This document shows, one piece after another, positions 44,775 to 57,981 of a stretch of 64,000 nt of DNA. Where the stretch lies: contig JAIXMN010000021.1 of assembly GCA_025716815.1 (NCBI GenBank), forward strand, positions 310,001 to 374,000, written 5' to 3'. The notes under the pieces were generated by a model. That model was given only the letters and a program-made list of their open reading frames with translations, was not told the DNA's origin and did no database searches. This DNA comes from Dichotomocladium elegans (lineage: Eukaryota > Mucoromycota > Mucoromycetes > Mucorales > Lichtheimiaceae). Position numbers and translations under genes: made by a program. Within the stretch, counting starts at the first letter, position 1, and the number at the start of each line of letters is the position of its first letter.

Positions 44775-46679
44775 CTAGACAGAGCGCTGGACATCTTGCC
44801 CTGCGTCGTCTCTTGTGCGCCACCGCGGCCCAAACGTAGTGACGAGATAGATGCAGATACCACTTGAGAGGCTGATCGAAGCAAGTAGGGTCATGGACCA
44901 TCCGCTGCCCACGGTCCTGAGCATGGCCGGTGCCATCATCGGAGTGCAGGCCGCGCAGATGCTTCGCAACAGATTCGATGCGCCGACAACAGAGGCAGAA
45001 TAGCCTTGGTAGACGTCAACGAGATATGTATTACTTGGTGTCTGGACAACACCAACGCCAAGACCCACTAGAGTGGAGAGAAGCGTCAATACATGAGATA
45101 GATGGTAGCAAACCAAAAGTTGTTTGTAATTCACTTGCGTAAAAACAGGCCTGTCAAAGCAGGCGCGAGATGAACACGGTATTGAACGCACCAGCCATAG
45201 AGTATTTCTCCGGCAGGCAATAAGACCACACCGAGTAACATGGCAAGCAGTCGCTTCTCGGGTGGATAGTCTGAAAACGGCGGGACAGCATTTGCTCTTT
45301 TGTCACCGTCGGCGCCTTTCCGCTGGAGCATCCAGTCGGCCCATTTTCCTGAGACGACAGCACCTACCGCGTTACCAACACCATTGGCAAGGTATGAGAG
45401 CCCAACCTGAGAACTGGTCAGCTTGTAGCGATGCGAGAGCTGATGGGGCAGACTTGCGATAACGAAATACATGAACCCGTACGCAAGAGCATACGGTGTC
45501 GATGTGAGCACCACGATGGGTTTAAGCAAGAACACAAAAGGGCGAGTGAAGGACGCGAGCATGGAAGTATTTCGGCTCGCGGTGTGTTGTGATGCCGTTT
45601 CAGGAAGGAAGAAGAGCATTAAAATCAAGATGGCGGCGCCCATACCGGCAAGCGAATAGAAAATGTATCGCCAACCGATATCTGATAGCAACACAAGGAA
45701 AATTTACTGATGCTGTTAGACGCTTCGATCGTCATCATTATACGTACACTCGTTGATGTAGCCGCCTGCAATTGGCCCGACCACAGGTCCGATAAGCGGC
45801 CCAAGCAGGAAGAGACCCATTGCATTACCACGTTCCTGCGTGGTAAAAAGATCAGTAACAGTTCTATTCGAAGATAAATGCAAAGTGTTAAGAAAAACAA
45901 TAAGGAACAGGGGATATTTGATTTACAACTTTTGTAGTGAGTATATGTGTGTTTACCCTGCCCCGACGACCTGCGCTGCGCTAGCTCCAATTGATTGAAA
46001 TATGCGCATGGTAATGAAAATACTAATGCTGGACGAGAGCGCACATCCGATGGTTGAGCCTACATAGATTGCTGTAGCAGATATATATATGTATCTTCGT
46101 CCATGACGTTCTGACAAGGCTGCCCACATCATAGGCTATACATAAATGTGTAGGACGAAGAATGGGAACGAATATTGGTTAGCAAAAGCGATAATCAAGT
46201 CAGACGATAGAAAAAAGATATGCTAACAGCAATTCCCTGGATGAGAACGTAGAGGGATATGGTAACGTTGATCAAGGTGCTCGATACATGGAGGGACCGA
46301 CGAACTTCATGCACAGCCGGTACCTGTCATAGACAAATTAATGACGTTACTGATAGAAGGTAATGCATTTCACTTGCATAGATCGAACTACTAAGAGGGC
46401 CAAGAAAGCCTTGAAGGGAGACTATGAAAAGAATGAACCATTTTCGAAGCCTGGAAAACTGAAGTTTGAAAGGGTTAATTATTTGGCTGCCCAACAATAA
46501 ACGTGTGGCTCATTACACACTTGAGTAGTCTCTGCGTTTGAAGGTGGAAGAGTCGTGCTACAGATGTCGATATCATCAGAAAACTCGGTCGTTTTTGCCT
46601 CTCCTTTGTTGGATAGGCCATGGCTGCTGACAATGGTCACAAGGCTGTCCTTGTCTTGCTGTAGTGGAATTATTGACAT
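44775..46679 (-). CDS. MFS drug:H+ antiporter (DHA1) family exporter
   Basis: Seven exons (minus): 46679-46519, 46450-46378, 46323-46228, 46135-45957, 45863-45748, 45681-45139, 45067-44775; 486 aa. TM1 reads LRKWFILFIVSLQGFLGPL; motif A appears as ALSERHGRRYIY, and motif C, diagnostic of antiporters, as GPLIGPVVGPIAGGYI, followed by GWRYIFY. The second half has the GKWADWMLQRK loop. Twelve helices. Family role: export of small toxic molecules or polyamines by proton antiport; substrate unknown. Two introns (46324-46377 and 45068-45138) use donor GCAAGT and fit the family text across the joins (SSIYVPAVHEV; GLFLLGLGVGVVQ). The start could be further upstream (46856), but that stretch is not typical. 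Confidence 0.87.
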
Positions 46680-47416
46680 TATTGATTGATGGTGTATTTG
46701 TTGTGTACAGCACCCAAGTTGGAAGGAAAGAATGGTATATTCTACACTGTAAGTAGTAAAAAACGTAAGAGAAAGGAGAAGTAAAGCCGAGAGGAAGGGA
46801 ACCAAAGCCGTTTTTAACCTCGGAGAAGACGACTCGGGTTTCAGCATACACAACATAATACACGATGATCAATGGGAACCGCGCCTGCATTCCCTTGTCT
46901 CTTCCTCTCTCCCTCCGTTTCCTTACACATCCGCTATTCTTCGTGTATACAATCATTCCTAACGTAATCCAGTCTCCTCATTAGCTTTGTTTTCGCCAAG
47001 CAGAGACGCAACATCATCTCTGAATTTTAATACAAAGCAGCCAAATAGAAGTTTCTTCTACCCGTTTCTATTGCGTTTCCGAAGAGCATTATCTATTTTT
47101 CAGAACCATACAGAATTGGACATTGTATGTTTCTCAGATGCCAGAAAAGTAGCTACTCCACAATGTGTTTGTGTTGTATGCATATACAAATTTTTTATTG
47201 TATGCAAACTTTGAGTCAAAGCGATTGAGATTCGACCCGAGTCGGCTTGCCGGGATACTGGATGCATTAGCTATCCCTTGCGCAGTACTATTATAAGCAA
47301 AGCGGCAAGTTATCTTTGCGCACATTGTTATATATATTATGTGTGTGTACCCATGTAAGTAGTAGATATGTAAGGAATGGTAGAAACAATTATTGTATAT
47401 ACAGGATGCGATATAA
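46680..47416. other. Intergenic, upstream of DHA1 gene and downstream of SCC2
   Basis: About 740 nt, AT-rich. It holds the promoter of the DHA1 gene and the terminator of SCC2. No further gene recognised. Confidence 0.45.
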
Positions 47417-50400
47417 TTATATCCGATCTGAAATATCGGCCGTCATCTTCAACGCCAAATTTTCGAATTTGCTCCTTGCTTGTGCGGCAGCCGCATGTGT
47501 TAAGGTTCCCCGTCGAAAGTATAGCAGCTCCTCACGCCAATCCACAACAGCATCAACCTCTTGATCTCTGATCAGAGCATGAGGTTTCTTCTTGTCGGCT
47601 GGATCATATTGTAGAACATCGCTAAAGAAAGGCATCAAAATAAATTCATAAAATAATGCCATTTCGCAATACGTACGAGTCCGTTATCTCATACAGTTCC
47701 TGGAGGAGTAATCTCATCTTGAGTAATATATACATAGCAATAGCAGCTTTTGAAATCGTCTCGTCATCGATGTCTTCCATTTTGTTCGTGTCATCTTCAT
47801 CCGTCTCGCGATCTCCATCAGCTCGCCGAGACTGAATGTACAAGAGGAGCTCGGCGCATGATGTTGCCTGAATTCGCTCAAAATAATATAGCAAATGTAG
47901 TACTTCATCCGACTGGCCAAGATCAAGAGTGACAATACAGTCGGCGAGAAATGAAAGGTAATTTACATTGATCTTTTCAAAGAAATGATGCACCTGTGTT
48001 AACATATAACCGTGTATGAGCAATCAGCTCTTACCTGATCTGAAAGCCCTTGTTTCAATTCAAGTTGAAATGGCTTCACGAGGGCCTCAAGGAAATCTAA
48101 TTTTGATTTCTTCTTTTGCTTGATTACGCTGTAGGTCATCCCGAGGAGAGAATCCACCTTTGCATCTCCATCACGCTTTCCGTAACCTAAAATAAGGGTG
48201 CATCAGTCATCAGATTAGTTTCTGCATAATATTTCCCTCACCATTCACATGATCGCCATAATGCAATTTTTGATATTCGTATGCAGCTGTCAAATATTTT
48301 GGGATATGCGAGTAAAGCAATAAGCCATATTTATCATGCGCAAGGCGGTGTACGTAATACGCTCGATGTCTTAAAAGCTGGTCAGGACTGGTTTCTGAAG
48401 CTACAATGATAGGCATGCACTGATAAAACCAAAGGTCAGCATGCTGTATTTCCAAACTTCCCGTTGACCATTTAAAGGTCTTAAGCATACCAGAACGGGA
48501 TGGGCTAATCCCTGTTCAACGACAGCGGTGATCACGTCAAACGCTTTGAGTCGAAGATCGCTCATATCGCTCATGGCGCATTTTAAAATATCAGGCAGAT
48601 AACATTGCATAAGAGCTCCATTTACTCTATTTTTTTGGTATGTGTTTGTTGATCAGTGTTGATACCCACTGTGCAGACGACCGAACTTACCCTAATTCTG
48701 CAAATTCAGCTGTATTACCGAGTAAGGTTTCCACATCAACTTGTTTCGTATAGAGGGATTGGCCAGCATCTGTATCACTGAATTTGTAAGCTATCAATCA
48801 CTATAATGAACATCGGTGGACTTCACCTTGCTCGCGCTTCTGAAGTCGCGTTTCCTCGGCCGCTAAGAATTCTTGAAATACAATCATTAATCGCGTTCGA
48901 GCCACATCATTGCCTTGCTCAAATATGGTTCGTATTAAGAACATGCTGGATTCCTTTGTGATTAACGTTGGATGCCTTGTGAACAGATACCCTAGATTGT
49001 CCATATTCAGCAACTGTAAAAAACCCACTTTGTTTGTCATTACCAAGGCTTTGCAATGCAGCTACTCGTATTTGCGCTTCTTCCGGGATTCCTTGCACCT
49101 TTGTAAATTCGAGAACAAGATCATAGACGAGATCGACAATTGTGCCCTATTTTAACAAACGTTAGTTTGGGCGAAGAGGCAGCGCTGTCTAATGAAACTC
49201 TCATCCGTACCTCGCTGATTTTATCTAATCCAGCCAATTTCAGCGGCACTTCCCGTCGTTTTGCATCGAAATCAATGTTTTGACATAATAAACCGCAAAT
49301 TAGTAGCATCTTCATCACACCGGTAGCGGGCCTTGCAAGGCCACCAGTCGTTCCGATTTGGTCACGGTCAGCCCGCAGTTTAACTGCATTTCAGGGATGC
49401 GTTGTTCTCAATTAATAATTGCATATCCAACGTTACACGTGATTAAAAATAATATACCCATGCATGATCCAAGGATGCGGATGAGAATGTTATACCGTTG
49501 AGATATGCTCTCAACAACGGTACACAGACAAGATACAACACTAGCTGTAGACTTTTGTCGACATATGTGCGAGTCAGTTTATGGAGGAAATCGCATCCTA
49601 TCTTCATGTTGGGGCCACGCTTACCTCTTGTGGACAAGCACCTATTAGATCGAAAAGGATACGCTCCAAAATTGCAATAAAGTCAGGATCGTGATATTTT
49701 TGGCGTGGTAAAACGTCTTTATATATATTGAGAACGTAGTGTGCCATGTACCAATCGCTCTATGTATCATTGAAATAACTAAATATTGAGTACAATATGT
49801 GTATATGTCGAACTCACCACTTTCGTTATGCTTAGATATGGTTGTAGGACTGAAATTTGTGTCTCACGCAAAAGATCAGGGCAAGTTGTGGTGAAAGCAT
49901 GGATAGTAACAAGACAAGTGGTAAACTGTTTGACCTTGTCCTGTTCATCATACAGCAGCATGCGTTCGAAGAGGCAATCAATGATCCACTGAAACACCTT
50001 TTCAAACCAGATTCTGGCTTTATCGTCGCATTCCGTCATAATCTAATCAATCCGCGATAGATAAGTACATCAGGATAACAGAACAAGTGTAATTACCCTT
50101 TGCGTGATCTTTGAAAGCGACGTTGTACGATTGCCTCCCGTGGGTTCCAGTCGTGCGACCGCACCAATGATGATATCAGTCAGTTCTTCGATACGTCGCT
50201 TCCTTGCTTTTGGAGCATTTGCATAGGATGATCCGAAATAATCGTTTCCATCACGTTCAATTTCGCGAAAAGGATGAAACAAGACTTCCTGTGTTGCTTT
50301 GAACGCAAGGTCGCTAATACCGACTTCACTGTCGCTGATACGCTGGATCAATTTTGCAGCAATGTCCACCCTGATATCTGTTTCGATGCATTTGTGAAAT

Positions 50401-53400
50401 AATTCCTGCAATAACTTCACGACACGTTTCCGAACGTTAACAGCCGTATCCTATATTGTTTATCAGTACTTATTGCATAAGAGGCCCTTATTGGAGACGC
50501 TTACAAAGACGCGACTGCTGGCGATTTCGTATAATTTGCGCGGTACGTCTCTCTGGTAAGCGAGATATTTTGCTAATACGTCCACTGCTACATCGCGTAC
50601 TGATGGGGACGCATCATGTATCCGTTGAAGGATTGCATTTCTGGTTCGTGGCTATCGGAAAGTCTTAAAATAGGAATAATCCATTGTCGTTTCTACATCA
50701 ATTTGTTTTACCTCGTCCAATATCTCAGGGATACTGGTCACAATATGACGCATGGCCTTTACGGCCCTATTCCTATAGGTCACAACGTCCTTGCCCAAAC
50801 AGCTCATAATCTCGGATAAGAAGATATTGTAGCTTTTGTACAGAGGACTCCGTGCTGCGAGTACTTCTGAAAGCATATCGACGTCAGCTGAAGTGAGCTC
50901 TGGAAACTGGAATTGACTATACAAACTTAATTTAGTACCCCGTCATAGATAGTCCAATGAATTCATGCTCACTGTTGTGTTTCATTTTCTGCGACATTTC
51001 CTATTCCTAGCGAAAGGCACCATAACCGGCGGATTCCAGCCGACAGCATAGATAACATCTCGGTGGTTGAAGATTGCTGTTCACCATCTTTGACTTCCTT
51101 CCAACCACTACTATATTCATGTCCCCATAGTGATATTTGAAACTACCATTTTAGAATTAGCATCATATACACCGTAAAGAACAACGTATTGGCATACTTG
51201 TATAACTGACACGTTGCCTTGAAAGGAAGATATACTCTGTAATATTTTCGACTGTGAATCCAAGAGAAGCTCTAGAGATTCGGGCGCGGTACTTGCGGAT
51301 ATCTATTGCGGATTTACATTAGGTTACTAGTGTTGTGGTAATCCCAAAATGGGCCAGCTTTTACCTCTTTTGGGAGTTTTTCATGGATTTCACATATCCA
51401 TTCTGGAGTCATATACGATTTACTCCCGGATATCATATTAAGACCAGTCTTGACACGTCTGGCCATTATACCGAGCCATTCGATCGCGAGGGACTTTAGA
51501 TAGATATCAGATTTTCCAGATCGGAGGCGCTCAATCTATGTATGGATTAGGATGACACTCTTATCTTTGAAAAAAGCAGATTATACCATGAGGGCACTAA
51601 ATGCTTGAAGTAGCAGCTCTGCCGCAGGCCAGTCCGGTTTACTAAGAACGGTAAGAAAGTCTTCAAGTGTGTTCTCCAAGATCGACCGGTATTCCATGAC
51701 CGAGTAGCTATCCCGCGTCCGTGATTTGCATCTATAAACATGTAAACATTCCGAATCCATGAATCGCAAAGAGCTCAATATACTTGCTTTGTTATAAGAA
51801 AATCCAAAAGGTATGCAGCACTTTGCGAGGCTGCTTCTGTGGCAGATTTCCAGTATCCAACCGATTGTTGCACTAGTTTCTCATCCAAGGATCTGATCTG
51901 TGCTACATCACCATCGTTTCGCGCCTTCTGGTATTTCAATTTCCATTTACGCATCCATTGCTTCTGGTCCTCTATGTCACCCGATACCGCACAGCATTGG
52001 ACGAGCTGCATAAACAAGGCGCTCATCACATGTATTTTTGTGTTGTCACGCAAGCGATATCGTTTCTCGCTCCTATCCATGCTGGTCAAAGCATTCAGGC
52101 TCGTCAAAACCTCGGATAGTATCCATTTTCGATGGTGCGGGAATTTGTTAAACATGACACGCAGGACCTCCATGGAGCCCATTTTGGCCTGTTCGTAGGG
52201 ATTGATGACATTATCTCCGCTTTTAATGGTCACCAAACAAGTGTGATTATCATCGACATAGTCGTGGAAGAACACTCCTAGAGAAATGTAGCTTAGGACG
52301 ATGACACCGTGGTCGTCGATTTCGTTCGCCAAAAGAAGCGTGCTTGCACGGTGAAGGAAGTGGGTTATAAGCGGCAGGAGTCGAGAGAGATACCGTCTGG
52401 CTGGTGCTATTGATTCCACATACATCAAAAATATGCGGATGCCATTGTTCACTGATTACAGAAACATTAGTCTCTATACATAGGTCCTCGTACTCAAAAA
52501 GTTTCTTACAACTTGCAGTATCCTCCTCAAATCCGTTGAGATCGATGAGCGGGTATATAGTAGTCTCCAGGTGATTTCGGATCAGCTGAAGGCATGTCGT
52601 AACGATGTTCTCTGGCAGATACTAGCAAATTGCCGTGTTGGATTAGCGCTTGTATGCCCAAACTTACTCAAGGGAACACACCTTAACATCAGTAGAGCAA
52701 GCTGCTATAATATCATAGATCATTGCAGCAGTTTCTAGTCCATTCGATATGATCTCCAATAATCTGACAACCATGGACAGATCTTTTTCCTTCTTCTCGC
52801 GTAGCTCTTCAAAAATCTGAATGACATCCACATCCATGGCTCGTATCAAGCTGTTTTCGAGGATCTTAAACATCTGGCGTAGCTTATCCGCATCTACTTC
52901 TTCAAGACTAGAGTAACAAGCCGCCCGCAGAAGTAGCGTAGTAAACTTTCGCATGATTGGTGGCTGCAGGCAAATAGGGCGCCCGCTTTCCCGAAAGTAC
53001 ATGTTACTTTCTACAACGTCCATATTGTCGAGTACATCGTCGATAAAGCGACCCAGTTTATCGTTAGACACTAGAAGTCAAAGCCACGGAGTCAATATAT
53101 GCTTTAAATCCATCAGGATTGAGACCCCTTCGATCTCTTCCTCTACTTGCCTTTTCTGCGCTTTTCAATTGAGTCGCCCTTATCAAATGCTGCCTCTTCG
53201 TCCATGAAGTCGTTGACTTCATCTTCGATCTCGGGCTGTATATATGAATTGTCCTTCTCGAGTGCCGCTGTCCTCTCAAGTATGGCCTCGTCTTCGGTCC
53301 TTCTCTCGCCATCTCGAAGCGCATATTGTCGTTCATGTGAATTTGATCCATCACAGGGATTGTCGAGCATCATCGGCGATGTTGTCTCAAGAGACAGTGG

Positions 53401-53751
53401 CGTCAGTTGGTTTTTAGTGCTCAGCCTTTTCGGAGGCCTGTCTATTCCTCGATTCCTTCGGCGCTTTTTCGATCTTTCGGTTGGAATTACTGTCTGTGCT
53501 GCAGATTCAGTATGATGAGCGAGGATCTTTTGAATGAATGCACGGCGCTGTGTGAGAGGTTTATTATCTTCGTCATCGTCGTCGCCGTTGTCGTGGTCGC
53601 TCTCGTCAACGTCCATTTTCGTTGGCAGTGCAAGTGTCATATTGTTACTGTGCTCGTTCACTCCTTTCTTCTTTCCATGGAACACATTATCTATTCGCGG
53701 TTGTAGAGGCATGATTCGTGATGGGTTTGTCTCGTTCTGAACAGTGCTCAA
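47417..53751 (-). CDS. SCC2: Cohesin loader Scc2/NIPBL (Mis4)
   Basis: 23 exons on the minus strand, first 53751-53151, last 47621-47417; 1,674 aa, frame closed. The N-terminal third is charged and disordered (GDDDDEDNKPLTQRR). A long series of HEAT-type helices follows, with the hallmarks of Scc2: FPHHRKWILSEVLTSL, TKIHVMSALFMQLVQCCAV, SVRDVAVDVLAKYLAYQ and DVNVRKRVVKLLQELF-like repeats. The C-terminal Nipped-B part contains HRAYYVHRLAHDKYGLLLYS. By family it loads cohesin on chromosomes together with Scc4/MAU2 and stimulates the cohesin ATPase. Introns 51732-51787 and 53071-53150 use donor GCAAGT. The start lies 154 nt from the divergent TAD1 start; an extra upstream exon is unlikely but not excluded. 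Confidence 0.9.
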
Positions 53752-53905
53752 GAAGTGTGGAAGTAGAGTGCAAAACGCGAGAACACGATTTCGTGCTGCG
53801 AAAATAAAACACGTCTATTTCGGACCCGTCTCAGGTACAGCTGCCTAACATAGGTTCTTTTTTTTCTCAGTAAAACCGTTCTACTCCACTGTCTATTATC
53901 TGACA
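53752..53905. promoter_or_regulatory. Divergent promoter, SCC2 / TAD1
   Basis: 154 nt between the two start codons. It must contain both promoters and leaders. No TATA box; a T-run lies near 53860-53870. Confidence 0.55.
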
Positions 53906-55842
53906 ATGTGGCAATCCATCCCCGAATTCCCCAACATCCTAGCTTCGGAAAGTCTGAATCAATACAACAAGCTCCCGAAAACGGGCAAGCCTGTATGTCA
54001 TGGTGGAAAGGTAGAATGGACTGTTCTTGCCTGTATTCTCGCCGTTTATGCAAGTAAGAATTGTAGTTATCAAGAACGCATTGTTAAGAGAGGGGAAAAG
54101 AGATCGTTGACCTCGAAAAAACTAGAGGACGCAGACAATTATAAGGCACGCGTTATATCCCTTGGGTAAATACCTTTGACCCTTGAATTCCCCATTCATA
54201 TAATCTTGTGCTGTTAACATTGATGTCGATGTTACCGTTACAGAACAGGCCTCAAGTGTTTACCTTTCAATAAGCTGGACAAAGGACAACTCGTTCACGA
54301 TTGCCATGCAGAAGTAATAGCACGCAGAGGTTTTATACGGTAAGAAAAGTCTGGACAGAAATCCATGCTGGTACAACTGCTCACCCGGTCACCATTTCTG
54401 CCAAGGTATATTCTGGAACAAGTGGAGGGCAAATGTCAAGATGAAGGATCGCCGTTTGAGCTGATCGACAACCGATTGCACGTCCGCCCTGACTATAGTT
54501 TTCATATGTACATTAGTCAGTCACCTTGTAGGCACAGCGATGGAGATCCCAGAAGGCTGAGAGGGAACCATATGACTGAATGAGTGATATAGGTGGTGAT
54601 GCGTCAATGTCTGCATTAGCAGACATGCAATCAGCGGAATCATTTGCTGCCTTTCAAGCAGGTGTAAAACGCAAGGCTATGGCAGTAGACGCTCTATCGA
54701 TGAATACCTACTCAAACAAAAAGCAGAAAATGGAAACCGCGGACGATCATGTTTTTCACCGAGGACGCTACGGTTTTGATAAAGTAGGGGTTCTCAGAAC
54801 AAAACCAGGTATATAACATACATCGATGTGGAGAAGGTACGAGTACTTGCTTTCCTCATCTACATTGGACGTTGTTGTTTCTTCCGGGGGGATTTATATC
54901 CATACAGGGCGCGTTGATTCTGAACCGAGCCTTTGCATGTCTTGCAGGTAATGACTGGCGATTTCTTAGAGGATTATGTAGAACTTGGCGCTCATGTTTT
55001 ATACCATAGTGACAAGTTGGCGCGCTGGAACGTTCTTGGGCTTCAATCTGCACTGTTATCGACTGTGGTGAATGCGCCTATTTATCTGGATTCAATCGTA
55101 GTAGGGGACATGTATGATAAGGAATCTCTTGAACGTGCATTGTATGGTAGACTTAAGGATCTTCATGGTAAAGTACGGAAGTGACCCGAGGCAGAGATCT
55201 CTGGTACTAAGAGGCCTATGATTATACAGGGCTACCAACGCCTTTCAAAGTTAACCGCCCAAAACTATACCATGCCACTGTGCCTTTCGCCTCATCCAAA
55301 TTAAAGCTTTTATTAGAAATGCGGAACCCTATACCAAGTGGAACAGGTAAAGAAAAATACAGATTTATTGCTATAATTCATTCTCAATAATCCCTTAATA
55401 AGCCATTTCTTGGGTCACCGGGAGCCAAAAAACAGAAGTTATTGTCCACGGGTTAAAGCAAGGTGCACCCAAGGGAAAGCCGATAAGTCCGAAGACAAGG
55501 TAAATGTGCTTTCCTCATAGACGGGCCATTGAATTATTTTAAATAACGTGGGATTTTCTTTTCTTCTTTAGATCATCGCTTTGCAAGGCTGCATTGTTTC
55601 AAAAGGCTTTCGATGCTGGGTGAGTTCCCGAAGGATGGGGATCAACGGAGGGAGGAATAATGTGATACTCATGCGGTGTATGGGGGGGGGCAAGATGTGT
55701 GACTGGGAAGGAACAGACATATAGGGAATGCAAAGAGCAAGCTCAGGTTTATCATGCAGCGAAGATATGTCTACTAGACCAGTGCTTTTCTAGCTGGGTG
55801 CAAACACCTGAGCAATTTGAAGATTTCAAACTATACGAATAA
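53906..55842 (+). CDS. TAD1: tRNA-specific adenosine deaminase 1, with apparent 1-nt frameshift
   Basis: Ten exons: 53906-54165, 54244-54339, 54406-54527, 54593-54808, 54908-54947, 55010-55167, 55230-55346, 55404-55499, 55572-55619, 55725-55842. Zinc and catalytic motifs: [13 protein letters not shown] (His, Glu), SQSPCGDASM (Cys) and [10 protein letters not shown] (Cys); the LGTGLKC loop precedes them. ADAT1 enzymes convert A37 of tRNA-Ala to inosine. In exon 8 the frame [10 protein letters not shown] breaks near 55430. The following text, [12 protein letters not shown], is in the next frame, and reading on directly hits a stop. One base seems missing in the run CCAAAAAAC (55426-55434). This could be a sequencing error in a homopolymer or a real lesion that removes the C-terminal fifth. 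All other joins close in phase (423 aa if uninterrupted). Confidence 0.85.
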
Positions 55843-56135
55843 TGAACTTAAGATGCATGAATAGTATAATATTGCCGTCTACTGTATCTAAACATGCCGA
55901 TCAGTTACATATTAAGGTTTACTGATATACAGGACTGATTTTTGTTAGGTATTACAAAGCCTTGTGAAGCATAGCTGCTGCTAATAACTAAGCATTTAAT
56001 GATTTACAGCCTTCAAAATCTAAGCCAGTCGATCTAAGTATATCATTCCAAGCGCGTAAAAAGAAGAAGAATAAACACTTGATAGCACTGATCAGCATTT
56101 GATGTGTACTCAGTCATAGGAAAGATAAAATTTTA

Positions 56136-57981
56136 TTAATCGATAACGTGCCAGGCACGAATGAGGTTATCCTTGTGACCTGAAAACAAGGTTGCGCCGT
56201 CAGAAGAAAAGGCTAACGAGATGCAGTCCATCGTCTGGGTCGTCTGAAAGGATGCGTCGGGCCGCAATTCATCCACAAGCCGCTTCTTCTCCAGGTCCCA
56301 GATACGAATGGTTGCACCGACAGCGGCGCAGAGCCAGTAACGATTGGGGGAGAATGTGAGTGCATGCACTTCATTTTGATTCTCCAGAGAGTACAAATGC
56401 TTGTTCTCTTTCAGGTCCCAGAGCATAACCTGACCATCCTTTCCAGCAGTTGCGCACAAGGACCCATCGGGCGAGATCGCAACAGCGTTGATGTAGCCGT
56501 TGTGTCCGATATAGTTGGCCTTCAGCTTGAGCATCGCAAGATCCCATACCTAGAATTAAGCATAAGATCAGTCGTCGACCCACAGGTAACATGGCGGCTG
56601 CAGATGGTTGTTGTCGGCACAGTCCGGATATCATCCGTCAGTTAATATGTGGTAAAAGTCTTTCTCACTAGCCTCTTGCTTCTGAAGTAGCAAATAAAAT
56701 CCAATCATCATTTGGACAGATACTGCGGATATACCGATAACAACACCTGCATTGCCAATATGCTTTGGTTTGGAAATTTGCACGAACCTAGTAAGGAGCA
56801 AACATTAGCGACTCCTTGGTTCGAAAAGGGCAACACCAGACAAGAAAAGAAACAAGCCCAAAGCATCGGTCATCAGTCAAGGTGGATAGTTTGTCTCATT
56901 AGCCCACACTGGCTTCTGAAATAGCAAATATTTCATCTAGTCATCATATCCGCCGATGCCTGGGCTGGTTTTTCCCCTTTACAACCTCTTTCATTACCTT
57001 TACAACTTTGTCCCAGCCTGATGAAACAATAACCGGGTTGACTTGGTTAGGCGAGACGCGCACGCAAGAGACCCAGTCTTGATGGCCATCCTCTGAGAGG
57101 GTGAATTTGCATTCGCCCCTATAATTCAAATGGTACCATTCACACGATGAGAGGCGTCCAGAGACAAACAAGCACACACAAAGATAGAGAGTGAGAAAGA
57201 AAGGGTAGAGACTTACAAGGTGTTCCAGAGTTTGACCGTCTTGTCACGGGAGCCAGAGACAATCTGGCGGTTATCTGGCGAGAAATCAACCGACATCACG
57301 TCGTTTGTGTGGGCCACAAAGCGGCGGGTGGTTGTGCCAGTATTGAGATCCCAGAGACGGAGGGTTTTGTCCCAAGAGGCTGACAGGACAAACTGGCCAT
57401 CCGAGGATAAGGCTAGATCCTGGACAAAGTGGTTGTGGCCAAGGAGGGACTTGCGAGGAATGCCATAGTTAATTTCATCCCTGGAGCGGGCAATCGTGAG
57501 CAATTTTTCAAGAGAAAAACGACATTCACTTTAACTTTCAAAGGTCATTCCTATTCCTCCCCCCCATCACCACGCGTCTTCCATCCTAAAAGAAAGAGAG
57601 ATTCCTCACCTGGCGCACACAAGATACGAAATAATGAGTGGGTTGACGGTAACAGCGGCAGCAAGAGTAGCAGCAGCAGCAGCAAAGGGCCAGCCACGCG
57701 CTTTCTACCTTGTAATACGCCAGACAATGATAGATTTATCTGATGGTGGACACAGTTAACTAATCAAGTAGCATTGAATGGGTCGGATTCCGAGATCCGG
57801 AGGGTAGACTTACCGCGAGATGCCGAGATGAGCAGGTCCGGGACCTCGGGAGAAGTGACGATGGAAGTCACCCATCCACCGTGGCCTATTTACGGATACT
57901 GTTATTATTCACGCAACCTTGTAAACAATCGTTTTTGCGCTTATTACCCTTAAGAAAACCGCGCTGAACAAAGTGGCTCAT
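56136..57981 (-). CDS. CPC2: RACK1/Cpc2/Asc1 ribosomal WD40 protein, copy 2
   Basis: Six exons on the minus strand, mirror of copy 1: start codon 57981-57979, then exons matching positions 94125-x or 94128-x of copy 1, stop at 56136; 311 aa. The same seven WD40 blades. Exon 1 gives [12 protein letters not shown], closer to the usual RACK1 start (...RGTLKGH) than copy 1, so this may be the ancestral copy. One other residue differs (Met at the start of exon 6). Both copies have intact frames and splice sites, so both can make protein. The upstream DNA is different, which would permit different regulation. Its last intron carries the same two snoRNAs. Confidence 0.95.
56628..56732 (-). ncRNA. 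C/D box snoRNA, second U24-like copy (RACK1 copy 2 intron)
   Basis: Mirror of 37396-37500 with the same boxes and antisense element. No difference to copy 1 seen within the snoRNA. Confidence 0.7.
56863..56959 (-). ncRNA. snR24: C/D box snoRNA, U24/snR24-like (first, RACK1 copy 2 intron)
   Basis: Mirror of 37169-37265. The C box (reverse of TCATCAT at 56941-56947), D box, outer stem and guide are all conserved. The only intron difference I saw (56829, one base) lies outside it. Confidence 0.82.

Noticed and set aside
49458..49625. Frame reading IGCDFLHKLTRTYVDKSLQ as an SCC2 exon
   Set aside because: Reaching it needs a 23-nt intron, while the 73-nt intron ending at 49552 gives a continuous match and has a CTGAC branch site.
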